The notes under the pieces: model-generated | Databases searched by the model: none | What the model was told of the DNA's origin: nothing | The model's input: only the letters and a program-made list of their open reading frames with translations | Position numbers and translations under genes: made by a program | Assembly (NCBI GenBank): GCA_905480235.1 | Contig: CAJQPP010000064.1 | Coordinates: forward strand, 1-37,124 | Source of the DNA: an uncultured Pirellulaceae bacterium | GTDB taxonomy: Bacteria; Planctomycetota; Planctomycetia; Pirellulales; Pirellulaceae | DNA: 37,124 bases | Direction: 5' to 3' | Shown: piece after piece, positions 24,738-33,476 of the stretch | Numbering within the stretch: position 1 is the first letter of the stretch | Layout of the letters: the number at the start of each line of letters is the position of its first letter

Positions 24738-25268
24738 ATGGAATCGTTTACAGAAAGCCCATTTATTTTAGTCGTTATCAGCGGTCTAGCGACGCTCATG
24801 CTGGTCGTTTTGTACGTACAGACTCGAAAAAAGCCGGTGCTACCCTTCATCTTTTTGGGCGTCCTATTGACCATCATCCCCATCCTCACGGATGCCTGGA
24901 TAACGACCGATCGAGAGGCCATTAAATTATCAGTGCAACGGCTTGCGCGGAGTGTTCAATTGAACGACGTTAAAAAGACGCTGCAGTTCGCACACCCGGA
25001 CGCTCCGCACGTTTACTCGGCAATTGAGAAAGAGATGCCTCGCTACGATTTCACTTGGTGCGTCGTTTCGGGAATCAAGAAAATTGAAATTGGTCCATTT
25101 GCGAAAGCCGCCAAGGTGACCTTCGTAGTCGCGGTAAACGTTGCCGCCCAATTAGGCCCTGAGGGCGTCGGCTTTCGCGAAATCTCTTTGGAACTGGCAA
25201 AAGACCCGCAAGGAGATTGGAAAATCACAAATTACCGACACTACACACCGGGCAGCCGGTCCTTCTAG
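24738..25268 (+). CDS. Small membrane protein with NTF2/SnoaL-like domain
   Basis: The 176-residue protein has two N-terminal membrane helices (about 9-28 and 34-52), then a domain of about 115 residues with the alpha+beta order of the NTF2-like superfamily: helix REAIKLSVQRLARSVQLND (about 58-76), strand-rich middle with KIEIGPFAKAAKVTFVVAVNV near 114-134 and a last strand DWKITNYRHYTP. No catalytic residues stand out; such domains often bind ligands or serve as scaffolds. AGGTAGAG directly before the ATG at 24738 is a possible ribosome binding site, rather close. The gene stands alone 171 bases before apt. Confidence 0.7.
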   Translation: MESFTESPFILVVISGLATLMLVVLYVQTRKKPVLPFIFLGVLLTIIPILTDAWITTDREAIKLSVQRLARSVQLNDVKKTLQFAHPDAPHVYSAIEKEMPRYDFTWCVVSGIKKIEIGPFAKAAKVTFVVAVNVAAQLGPEGVGFREISLELAKDPQGDWKITNYRHYTPGSRSF

Positions 25269-25439
25269 CGAACTTGTACCCACAGCGGCCTTATTCCTTT
25301 CCAGTGTTTTCGAATCTCCGCTTGTTGATGCAAAAGCAGTGATGCCTATTTTCGACCAGCATGATTCAAATAGAGGTCCAATTCGATTAAATTGGTCATT
25401 CTTAATCCACCTTCCCCACCGTCAACCAACGCCAATATC

Positions 25440-25976
25440 ATGTCCGACGCAGCGACCGACATACAACTCACCGACTTTATTCGCGATATCCCGGACTTTC
25501 CCAAGCCCGGGATCCTGTTTAAGGACATCACCCCGTTACTGGCCTCGCCACAGGCGTTTCAAATGGCGATTAACCAAATGGCCGAGATGTACCAGGACGA
25601 AGAAATTGATGTCATCATCGCCGCTGAGGCGCGTGGGTTCATTTTCGCAACTCCGCTGGCGATGGCCCTGAATGTCGGGTTCGCTCCCGTCCGAAAACCA
25701 GGCAAACTTCCCTACGAACGCCACTCGCACAGCTACGAATTAGAGTACGGGACTGACACGCTGGAAATGCATATCGACGGCGTCAAGAAAGGTCAACGCG
25801 TACTAATCGTTGATGACCTTTTGGCAACAGGAGGAACCGTCAGCGCGTGCTGTAAAATGGTAGAACAATGCGAAGCGGAAATTGTGGGCTGTGCCTTCCT
25901 GATTGAATTAAAATTCTTGGGTGGGGCAAAACGTTTTGAACCACACCCGATTAAAAGCCTAATTCAATACGATTAA
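25440..25976 (+). CDS. apt: Adenine phosphoribosyltransferase
   Basis: The 178-residue cytosolic enzyme makes AMP from adenine and PRPP in purine salvage. The Apt pattern is complete: IRDIPDFPKPGILFKDITPLL at about 13-33, DVIIAAEARGFIFATPLA near 60-77, the RKPGKLPYE loop, and the PRPP-binding VLIVDDLLATGGT near 121-133, followed by IVGCAFLIELKFLGG. The reading frame is open from a TTG at 25392, but the family begins near MSDAATDIQLTDFIRDIPD, so I use the ATG at 25440. No close upstream partner. The DUF4129-type gene follows after 29 bases. Confidence 0.96.
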   Translation: MSDAATDIQLTDFIRDIPDFPKPGILFKDITPLLASPQAFQMAINQMAEMYQDEEIDVIIAAEARGFIFATPLAMALNVGFAPVRKPGKLPYERHSHSYELEYGTDTLEMHIDGVKKGQRVLIVDDLLATGGTVSACCKMVEQCEAEIVGCAFLIELKFLGGAKRFEPHPIKSLIQYD

Positions 25977-26005
25977 CGGAAAATCCTGCCCGGTGAGGCA
26001 AACGT

Positions 26006-28084
26006 GTGAGTGAGCAACCGTCAGCGAACAACGATTCCATCAAACGGATGGGAGGTATCGTTCTGCAGTTTGCCGGGCCGGCGTTAACCATGCTGGTGGT
26101 CTCCAGCATGGCCTTTTTTCTGATAGAAATTTTCTATTCAGGACCATTTGTGGGACGCGTCAAATGGGTCCTAACCTTGTTTTGCTTTGCGGCCGTGCTG
26201 ATCAGTCGCATCTCAATTGAAGAAGGATTCAATCGCGCGTCCGGATTCGGCTTTATCCTTGGCTTGGCAACTCTGTTTGTCACCGCGGGGTTGATGCAAG
26301 GAAATCCGATCGCCCTGACAGGAATCCTCACCTTCGTTTGGTGGTCGGCAGGCCGACTGACTTGGGATTGCACATTCATCGATGAATCGAGAGATGCCAC
26401 TGGCCAAGGCATGATCGATTTAGCCATCGAACGATTCAATCGCTTTCGTCGAGGTTTTCGCGACTCTGCCACCGCCTCGCCAAACGCAATGACAACGAAC
26501 AATTCCGAGGAAACGGCCTCGCGTCAACAGACGCCTTGGCAATGGTTCGTTGACGTTTTTTGGAAAAGAAAGCAGGCCAATACACCTGGCCTTTGGGCGT
26601 TTTACTTTTTGCTGATGGGGTTGCCTTTATTCGGTATCGGACAACTGATGTTGCGGATGACAGATGACGCGGCACATCAAGCGGCAGCCAGCCATTTCTT
26701 TTTCTACATTGTGGGCTTACTCGGGCTCTTGATGCTGTCCAGTGTTCTTGGGATGCATCGGTATCTGCAAAGCAACCAATCTGCCATGCCGGCAAATATT
26801 GCCAAACGTTGGATCATCGCCGGCTCGATTCTAGCCATTGGCATCGCAGGCTTCTGTTTTATGCTGCCGCGCCCAACGGCTCAATATTCCGTCGGTAGCT
26901 GGCTACCCAAACTCACTTCGCAGTTCACATCACCATCCCCACAATCGATGGGTAACGATGGACAAAAGAAGGGTGCGAATAACAACCAAGCAGGGGGCCC
27001 CGATTCTCGTCCCTCGGAGCCGGAGCAAGAACAAGATCCCGAAAAAAGTTCCGAACAAGGTTCGGGAGGTAACGAACAAAAAAGCCAGCAAGGCGAATCC
27101 CGAGATACCAAGGGCGGCGAAAACGCCGGCGGGAAATCGCAAGGCAAACAAGGTAGCGGAGGCAAAAAAAAGGGCGAAAGTAAAAGCTCTTCCAGCAAGT
27201 CCAATTCCAAAAAAGGTAAGCAGGGCCAAAGCAAGAAAAATGCCAAAGGCCCAAAGGCCAACGATAAATCCAACAACAAATCGAAGAGTAAGCAATCAAA
27301 AAAGAACGGGCAAAACACCGAAGATTCCCCGCAAAAAAAGCAAAGCTCCAAATCAAATAATCAGGGCAGTAAAAAAAAGGAATCAAACAAAGGTGGTTCG
27401 AGGCAACGCAATAGCCGGTCTTCACAACGCAACCAGAACCAAAACAACAACTCCAGTCAGCAACAATCATCTCCCAGCAAAGTCGGCAACTTTCTGGGCA
27501 GTCTATTTCGATTCATCGTGCTCACCATTTGCTTATTGGCAATACTTTGGTTTGGTTTCAAGCATCGAGAACAAATCCTCCCCTGGATCCGCTCCTTTCT
27601 GGCCGAACTCGCAGATTTCTGGAATCGACTATGGAATCGTAAAACCAAATCTCAAACCACCGCTGCTCCGATCGTAAAAGGCCTCTCGTCAAAACAGATC
27701 GACCTGCCTGGTTTTTCTAAATACACCAACCCTTTTGGGAATCAGAATGCCGAGCAATGGTCAGCGGATAAGATTGTCAAATACACGTTTGAAGCACTGG
27801 AGGCGTGGGCCCGAGACCGAAACTGCGAAAGAAAACCCGATGAGACGGCATTGGAATTTGCCGACGCCATTTCAGCAAACCAACCTTCCCTGAGAAAAGA
27901 AGCTATCCACTTGGCCAACCTTTACTCTCGCTTGGCCTATGCTGGCGGAACGTCTCCAGCCACACGCGGTAACCCCAGCACGATCGACAGGGCTGCCATT
28001 CACCCGTTGGCAAAATTCTGGGGACAACTCGCCGCGTTATATTCCCAGGCACCCATTAACCCAACCGATCAAACGCCCAAGTAG
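26006..28084 (+). CDS. Polytopic membrane protein with long low-complexity linker and DUF4129-like C-terminus
   Basis: The 692-residue protein starts at GTG 26006 (MSEQPS). Six to seven membrane helices lie in residues about 18-295, in two groups separated by a cytosolic loop at about 125-195. Residues about 310-490 are a Lys/Ser/Asn/Gln/Gly linker with almost no hydrophobic residue. A further membrane helix (about 496-515) follows, then a soluble C-terminal domain (about 580-680) with YTFEALEAWARDRNCERKPDET and EFADAI, as in DUF4129 proteins. In many bacteria DUF4129 genes sit beside MoxR, DUF58 and transglutaminase genes; none is here, so the gene looks detached from that set. Orientation of the linker relative to the membrane is not certain. 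Confidence 0.75.
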   Translation: MSEQPSANNDSIKRMGGIVLQFAGPALTMLVVSSMAFFLIEIFYSGPFVGRVKWVLTLFCFAAVLISRISIEEGFNRASGFGFILGLATLFVTAGLMQGNPIALTGILTFVWWSAGRLTWDCTFIDESRDATGQGMIDLAIERFNRFRRGFRDSATASPNAMTTNNSEETASRQQTPWQWFVDVFWKRKQANTPGLWAFYFLLMGLPLFGIGQLMLRMTDDAAHQAAASHFFFYIVGLLGLLMLSSVLGMHRYLQSNQSAMPANIAKRWIIAGSILAIGIAGFCFMLPRPTAQYSVGSWLPKLTSQFTSPSPQSMGNDGQKKGANNNQAGGPDSRPSEPEQEQDPEKSSEQGSGGNEQKSQQGESRDTKGGENAGGKSQGKQGSGGKKKGESKSSSSKSNSKKGKQGQSKKNAKGPKANDKSNNKSKSKQSKKNGQNTEDSPQKKQSSKSNNQGSKKKESNKGGSRQRNSRSSQRNQNQNNNSSQQQSSPSKVGNFLGSLFRFIVLTICLLAILWFGFKHREQILPWIRSFLAELADFWNRLWNRKTKSQTTAAPIVKGLSSKQIDLPGFSKYTNPFGNQNAEQWSADKIVKYTFEALEAWARDRNCERKPDETALEFADAISANQPSLRKEAIHLANLYSRLAYAGGTSPATRGNPSTIDRAAIHPLAKFWGQLAALYSQAPINPTDQTPK

Positions 28085-28095
28085 CAGAAAATAGC

Positions 28096-28764
28096 ATGTC
28101 CACACCACCTGATATCCCCGCACCAGAACTTCCCGTTTTCAGCGAACAGGCACGCACCGAAAGAGCAAAACGGTTTTACAAGAATGCATGTGCCAGACGC
28201 TCCCTGCGAGATTTTTCCCCGCAGCCGGTACCGCGAGAAGTCATCGAATATTGCGTCGCGACGGCCGGAACAGCCCCTAATGGTGCGAACCTACAACCTT
28301 GGCATTTTTGTGTGATCAGCGATCCGGATATCAAACAGCAAATAAGACAGGGTGCCGAAAAAGAAGAACACGAATTCTACCATGGAAGGGCGCCGGACGA
28401 TTGGTTGGATGCCCTGCATTCTTTAGGCACTGACGAACATAAGCCATTCCTCGAGATCGCCCCCTATTTGATCGTCGTATTCGCTGAAGCCCATCGCGTC
28501 GACGAAACAGGAAGCCGTAAAAAAAACTACTATGTCTCTGAATCGGTGGGAATCGCTACCGGCTTCCTCATTAATGCACTTCACGATTGTGGTTTGGCGA
28601 CACTAACGCACACACCCAGTCCCATGAAGTTCCTTAACCACATCCTTCAGCGACCTGAAAACGAGCGACCCTACCTGATCTTGGTCGTCGGGCATCCCGC
28701 AGAAAATGCAACCGTGCCAGCTATTGAAAAAAAATCGCTCGATGAGCTAGCCAGCTTCTTTTGA
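28096..28764 (+). CDS. Nitroreductase-fold flavoprotein similar to iodotyrosine deiodinase
   Basis: The 222-residue protein has the FMN-dependent nitroreductase fold. FMN contacts are visible in RRSLRDFSPQPV (34-45) and APNGANLQPWHF (60-71). The stretch EKEEHEFYHGR at 88-98 replaces the usual lid and the C-terminal LGRPxNE...GYP...TVP pattern appears as LQRPENERPYL, VVGHPAENATVPAIEKKSLDE. These are features I associate with the iodotyrosine deiodinase branch, not with classic NfsA/NfsB. Glu91 and Tyr95 match the Glu/Tyr that hold the amino-acid part of the substrate; the partner lysine is not evident. It starts 11 bases after the DUF4129-type gene, so the two probably share an mRNA. Dehalogenation or a related reductive step is an inference. 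Confidence 0.82.
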   Translation: MSTPPDIPAPELPVFSEQARTERAKRFYKNACARRSLRDFSPQPVPREVIEYCVATAGTAPNGANLQPWHFCVISDPDIKQQIRQGAEKEEHEFYHGRAPDDWLDALHSLGTDEHKPFLEIAPYLIVVFAEAHRVDETGSRKKNYYVSESVGIATGFLINALHDCGLATLTHTPSPMKFLNHILQRPENERPYLILVVGHPAENATVPAIEKKSLDELASFF

Positions 28765-29124
28765 TCGGCCATTTACGAAGTTCTCACTAAACCCGGTTCG
28801 CGACGGCACTTAGGCGGCTTGTCCGCACAGCTTCCCTAGTCGCTACGAGCAAACTAAATCTTAAAAACGTTTCAAAAAACGGGACACCTGCTTGGTCACT
28901 GGTGAAAAAAAAGCTGAGCTCGCCGACTCTAGACGATATCAATTCTAGAGGGCGGGACTGCTCGCTTGTCAGCAAGCCCCCCGAAACAGCTATCGCAGAT
29001 CATGCTGGCAACCACTGCATCGACATTGTCATTATGCCATGTCTCATGTAGTCAACCGTCGGAAGTCTGCGCAGCAATCGAGTTGCGTAAGGGAATAACG
29101 CGAAACTTGACCAATTGATCTCGA
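28765..29124. other. Intergenic region with two hairpins before the TPR-exbBD operon
   Basis: No gene is supported in these 360 bases. CTCTAGA (28927-28933) and TCTAGAG (28944-28950) form a perfect 7-bp stem, extended by CGCC/GGCG with a two-base bulge (28921-28954). GCTTG (28964-28968) and CAAGC (28973-28977) follow as a second stem. No U tract comes after either. I see no good sigma70 promoter before the TPR gene. Confidence 0.45.
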
Positions 29125-32121
29125 ATGGACTCAAACCGATTTTGGCGTGCCGGCATCATTTTTACGATCGCCCTGCTATCCATCCAGTTGTCTTTGGACA
29201 GCCTATTAGCACAGCCGCCCAACCCCAAAACTGAGCAACCGCCCGCGGACGAAGTTTTCGCGCTGGCTGCCTCTTTCTATGCGGATCAAAAATGGGACTT
29301 GGCGATTCCGCAATTTCAGTTGCTGTTGAAACACTATCCGACCCACGAACTCGCCAGCGATGCCCTGTTTTATTTGGGAGAATCGCAGGTTCAATCCAAT
29401 CAACACGCTGTTGCTGAAACAACGTTTGAGCAATATCTGAGCCACAGCACGAATCCAACTTATGAGATCCGCGCGAGTTTTCGTTTAGCGGAATGTAAAT
29501 ACCTGCTCGATCAATTCGCCACGGCCCGCGATCGGTTTGTAAAATTCCAAACCGTGTTTGGCGCGGACGACTTATCGGAATTCGCGCTGCCCTATCTGGC
29601 CGAACTGCACCTGCGTTTCGCCAATCCCAATTTGGCTTTTCAAGCATACAACGAAGCGCTTGAGCGATTTCCAGAGTCCATTTTGGTGAACAAATGTCGA
29701 TTGGGAGCCGCTCAATCGGCCAACCAAATGGGGGCTTACACCGAAGCCGAGCGATTTTATCTTCTAGTCGCCGCGGAAACCGACGACCCACTTGCCGATG
29801 ACGCGTTGATGTTGCACGGCAAAATGCTCATCAAGCGTGGCGACTGGGAATCCGCCCAACCGTTATTAGACAAATTGCTCGCTACCTTCCCGGAAAGTGA
29901 TTTAATTACAGAGGCTAAATACCTAAGCGGCAAGCATGAGCTAACCAAGGAAAACTGGCAAGTAAGCTGGGATATTATCGAACCCTTGCTGGACGCGCCT
30001 GCTGCAGATGATTTATTTGTACGTATGGGACTCGACGCCGCAGTCGTAGCTATTCGCATTGAAGAATTAAATCGAGCCCAACAGATCATTCGCCGCGTCA
30101 AGCAGAAAAATCTAGATGCTGCAGCATTGGAGTTCGCTTGCGTGGTCGAAATTGACATCGCAAACCGGCAAGAAAACGTCCGTGAATTGGAAGCGCTCGT
30201 CACCCAATTCGAACATAAATTTAAAGACTCGCCCTACCTGACACTATCTATCGAGCCGTTGGCTCGAAAAAACTATGATCGCGGTGAGTTTGCTCTAGCG
30301 GCTGTACGATACCAACAATTAATTTCGCTTGCCGCCACACGCCCTGCTCTATCAGAAAATCTGACCGCCTGGCAATACTTACTAGGCTTGTCACGCATCG
30401 GAACTGGCGAGCACGAAATCGCGCTCAATCATCTATTAGCGATCAAAGATTTCGGTGGTAATAAGGCCTTCGAATCAGCGACCGCCTTCGCCGTCGGAAC
30501 TGCTATGTCAGGTGTCAAACGATGGGAAGCTGCCATACCTTTCTATCGTCAATACTTGGACAATAACCCGGGAGGCCCTGACGCATTTCGCTGTCGAGCG
30601 GATCTTACCACCGCTTTGGTCAAATCGGATCAACTGACGGCCGCGGTAGCCGTGATCGATACCCTGACTCCGCAAGCAGCGAATAACCTAGCTATTCTTG
30701 GCTCTTGCGAGTTGGTTGCAGAGATGGCCCTAAAGCAAAACGAAAAAGAAACCGCGCAGAAGTTCTTTCAAATATTGGCCGATTCAGACCATCCCCAATA
30801 TGCTTCGCGTGGTGCCAACGGACTGGTTTGGTCGGGTGACGAGGACATTGTTTCACCGGAAAACATCGAAAAACTGATATCCGAAGGAGCTGATAAAGAA
30901 TTAGCGTTAGAAGCCATTCTAGGTCGAGCTCAAGAATGGCAAGCTCAGGATAAACATTCGCAAACGGTCGAACTGTTGGAGCAATTAGTCGAGAACCATC
31001 CAACATGGAAAATGGCTGAGGAAACCAAGTTTCGTCTCGCGATTTCCCTGCAGCGAATGGGCGGTAAGCCCAACAGCATGAGGGCGGTGCAGATGCTCCA
31101 AGCATTTTCAGAAGCCAACCCAGATCACGATCTATTTGATCTCGCGTGGTATGAACTAGGCTGGGCCAAATCCGACATCGAGGATTTCAGTGGTGCCAAG
31201 AGAATTTTTGCCGATATCACCGACAATCACCCCGATAGCCAATACCGAATCGACGCTTGTTATCGGGCGGCCATGTTATCTCAGAAACTGGGCGAACATG
31301 ATCAGGCGCGATTAAAACTCAAGCAACTCATAACCTGGGATCCTGAAAATTCCCTAGCGGCTTTTGCGCATTACACGTTAGGCGAATACGCCAGCCAGGA
31401 AAATAAATGGGAAGAAGCGCGTCCGCTTTTCGAGAAGGTAATCGAGACTGCAACCGGTGAAACCCTCCGAAATCCGGCTAGGTATTGGTTAGCGGAGTCC
31501 TTATATCAATTGGGAGATACGACTTCTGCGGAGCAGCAATTCAAGCAACTCACGAACCTTGATTTCAGCAACCCTGAAATTCAAAGTGTTATCCAATTGA
31601 GACTGGCCCAATGTGCGGCCCAGCGTGAAGATTGGTCCGCCGTGGAATCGATCGTCACCAACGCACGCGAATCCAATGAACAGCAAACCCACGTTTACCA
31701 GTTCGATTACCTACAGGCTCGTGCATTCATGTCGCGGGCAAAATTCAATGAGGCTCGGGAGATGTTCACCCGTGTTATCAAAAGCGAAATCGCAAATGGC
31801 ACCCGAATCGCTGCTATGAGCCAGTGGATGATTGGTGAGTCATGGTTTCACCAAGAAAAGTACAACGACGCTTTACGGGCGTACCTACTGGTCGACAGCC
31901 TCTACGAACACCCCCAGTGGCAGAGTTTGGCGTTATTACAAGCCGCCAAATGTCACCTGCAACTCGGGGATCAGGAAACGGCCAAAAACACTTGCGATCG
32001 TCTGATCGCAAACTTCCCCGACTCCCCACAAGCGGAAGCGGTTCGGGGACTCCTCGCCGAAACCAACCCCACCGTGATTCCCCAAAAAACTAAAACCATA
32101 CCTGCGAAATTTTCCAACTAA
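29125..32121 (+). CDS. Large exported TPR protein heading the exbBD operon
   Basis: The 998-residue protein starts with a signal peptide (hydrophobic 10-27, cut after LLA-type AQPP near 29-30). Nearly all the rest is tetratricopeptide-like repeats of about 34-37 residues, seen as recurring W.LAIPQFQLLLKHYPTHELASDALFYLGE (about 57-85 in pattern), then FPESILVNKCRLGAAQ, YPEHPxW-type ends such as NHPDSQYRIDACYRAA and FPDSPQAEAVRGLL. These resemble the YbgF/CpoB and BamD-type repeats that sit at the outer membrane or with the Tol-Pal system. It is placed four bases before exbB and should be co-transcribed. I infer a periplasmic scaffold for the ExbB/ExbD machine. No enzyme domain is visible. Confidence 0.85.
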   Translation: MDSNRFWRAGIIFTIALLSIQLSLDSLLAQPPNPKTEQPPADEVFALAASFYADQKWDLAIPQFQLLLKHYPTHELASDALFYLGESQVQSNQHAVAETTFEQYLSHSTNPTYEIRASFRLAECKYLLDQFATARDRFVKFQTVFGADDLSEFALPYLAELHLRFANPNLAFQAYNEALERFPESILVNKCRLGAAQSANQMGAYTEAERFYLLVAAETDDPLADDALMLHGKMLIKRGDWESAQPLLDKLLATFPESDLITEAKYLSGKHELTKENWQVSWDIIEPLLDAPAADDLFVRMGLDAAVVAIRIEELNRAQQIIRRVKQKNLDAAALEFACVVEIDIANRQENVRELEALVTQFEHKFKDSPYLTLSIEPLARKNYDRGEFALAAVRYQQLISLAATRPALSENLTAWQYLLGLSRIGTGEHEIALNHLLAIKDFGGNKAFESATAFAVGTAMSGVKRWEAAIPFYRQYLDNNPGGPDAFRCRADLTTALVKSDQLTAAVAVIDTLTPQAANNLAILGSCELVAEMALKQNEKETAQKFFQILADSDHPQYASRGANGLVWSGDEDIVSPENIEKLISEGADKELALEAILGRAQEWQAQDKHSQTVELLEQLVENHPTWKMAEETKFRLAISLQRMGGKPNSMRAVQMLQAFSEANPDHDLFDLAWYELGWAKSDIEDFSGAKRIFADITDNHPDSQYRIDACYRAAMLSQKLGEHDQARLKLKQLITWDPENSLAAFAHYTLGEYASQENKWEEARPLFEKVIETATGETLRNPARYWLAESLYQLGDTTSAEQQFKQLTNLDFSNPEIQSVIQLRLAQCAAQREDWSAVESIVTNARESNEQQTHVYQFDYLQARAFMSRAKFNEAREMFTRVIKSEIANGTRIAAMSQWMIGESWFHQEKYNDALRAYLLVDSLYEHPQWQSLALLQAAKCHLQLGDQETAKNTCDRLIANFPDSPQAEAVRGLLAETNPTVIPQKTKTIPAKFSN

Positions 32122-32125
32122 GTCC

Positions 32126-32983
32126 ATGACAAATTTCAAACAAATATCGATTGGAATGCTCGGGTGCCTGGCTATCGGGATGGCAGCATTGGCATTAACC
32201 GAACCCGTTTTAGCACAGGAAGCTGTCAATTCAAGTGTTGCGACTGACCCGACACTGGGTGAAGACGTCGCCAGCAATATCGTGAGTTCGCGAAGCCTCT
32301 TGGAAGTCATTCGCAACGGCGGTCCCTTGATGATCCCTATTGGGATTTGCTCTTTCATCTTATTCGTTTTTGTTTTTGAAAGAGCCATTAGCTTACGAAA
32401 AAGCCGCATCATTCCGCGGCCCTTCGTCAAACGCTTCCTTCAACAATTAGAGGATGGTGCGTTAGATCAAGAGGAAGCGCTCAAGCAGTGTCGCAAAAAC
32501 CGCAGTCATGTCGCGCGAGTCTTTGCTGCCGGCGTCATCAAGTGGGGAAAACCCTCTGTGGAAGTCGAGCAGGCATTATTGGATTCCGGAGAACGAGTTT
32601 CCACCGAAATGCGGAAATACTTGCGTCTAATCAATGGCGTGGCCACCGTCACGCCGTTGTTAGGCCTGCTGGGAACCGTGCTTGGAATGATCCATGCATT
32701 TGACGCGATCGCCTCCGTGGATCCGAACACAACGGATCCAAAATTATTGATCGCCACCGGAATCAGTCAGGCCTTGCTAACCACGGCAGCCGGCATGAGC
32801 GTCGCCATCCCAGCCATTATTGCTCATCTGTATTTCGTCGGGAGAGTGGATCAACGAGTCATCGAAATCGATCACTTGAGCCAGCGATTGGTAAATGAGA
32901 TCTCAGCCGAGGCCATTGCCGGTCGGGCAGCACGCTCCGCTTCGGCGACTCGAAAAACGCGTACCAAGAAACAAGTCGCCTAG
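32126..32983 (+). CDS. exbB: MotA/TolQ/ExbB proton-channel family protein
   Basis: The 285-residue inner-membrane protein forms the channel part of a proton-driven energy transducer. It has a signal-peptide-like N-terminus (about 8-31, ending VLAQ) absent from short ExbB but usual in the longer form, then the three membrane helices: about 65-92 (GGPLMIPIGICSFILFVFVF), about 168-195 (GVATVTPLLGLLGTVLGMI) and about 215-240 (LLTTAAGMSVAIPAIIAHL). The TPLLGLLGTVxGMI and LLTTAAGxxVAIPA signatures are the family hallmarks. The basic C-terminus (TRKTRTKKQ) should be cytosolic. It starts four bases after the TPR gene and is followed closely by exbD. ExbB is preferred to TolQ because no TolA, TolB or Pal genes are near. 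Confidence 0.93.
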   Translation: MTNFKQISIGMLGCLAIGMAALALTEPVLAQEAVNSSVATDPTLGEDVASNIVSSRSLLEVIRNGGPLMIPIGICSFILFVFVFERAISLRKSRIIPRPFVKRFLQQLEDGALDQEEALKQCRKNRSHVARVFAAGVIKWGKPSVEVEQALLDSGERVSTEMRKYLRLINGVATVTPLLGLLGTVLGMIHAFDAIASVDPNTTDPKLLIATGISQALLTTAAGMSVAIPAIIAHLYFVGRVDQRVIEIDHLSQRLVNEISAEAIAGRAARSASATRKTRTKKQVA

Positions 32984-33043
32984 TTGACGCTTGCCGCCGT
33001 AGAAACTTACTCAAGCGATGTATTCAAGGAAACAGGAAATCTC

Positions 33044-33469
33044 ATGCCCTTACGAGTGCAACGAGACGAACAGCCGTCCGTTAACCTGACGCCCATGATT
33101 GATATTGTATTCTTGCTGATCATATTCTTCATGGTCGGCACGAAATTCAGTGAGCTGTCGGAAGCCGAACGCAACATCTCCTTGACGGTGCCCGAAGTAC
33201 AAAACGCCAAAGCGCTAACCGCAGCCCCCAAAAAACGAGAGATCAACGTTTTTGAGGACGGTAAAGTCACGCTCGACAACATCCCTGTCAGTCTCCAAGA
33301 GCTAGAAGCGGAACTGACCAGTGCCAAGACACAATACCAGGGACTTGGCGTGGTAGTGCGAGGCGATGCCGCAACTTTTTACCAACACGTCGCCGATGTG
33401 TTGGCCGCCTGCAATAGCGCCGATATCAGCGATCTGGCAATCTCGGTTCGCGTCGCCAGGAAAGAGTAA
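33044..33469 (+). CDS. exbD: ExbD/TolR family protein
   Basis: The 141-residue protein is the second channel subunit, with one membrane helix and a periplasmic domain. The conserved proton-carrying aspartate is Asp20 in VNLTPMIDIVFLLIIFFMV. The periplasmic part ends in the usual ExbD fold with VVVRGDAATFYQHVADVLAACNSA (about 108-131 in pattern; key residues RGDA and HVADVL). The frame is open from a TTG at 32984 directly after the exbB stop, but AGGAAACAGGAAAT before the ATG at 33044 and the family N-terminus (MPLRVQRDEQPSVN) support 33044. It lies between exbB and the TonB-like fusion gene, eight bases before the latter. Confidence 0.92.
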   Translation: MPLRVQRDEQPSVNLTPMIDIVFLLIIFFMVGTKFSELSEAERNISLTVPEVQNAKALTAAPKKREINVFEDGKVTLDNIPVSLQELEAELTSAKTQYQGLGVVVRGDAATFYQHVADVLAACNSADISDLAISVRVARKE

Positions 33470-33476
33470 TCACCAC

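Noticed and set aside
26838..27677. Long + frame coding a lysine-rich 279-residue protein and long minus frames (26881-27470) across the linker
   Set aside because: They are shadows of the A/G-rich linker of the DUF4129-type gene: low-complexity codons read in other frames, without domain features.
29162..29791. 209-residue minus-strand frame opposite the TPR gene
   Set aside because: Overlaps the signal peptide and first repeats of a well-supported gene and shows no domain.
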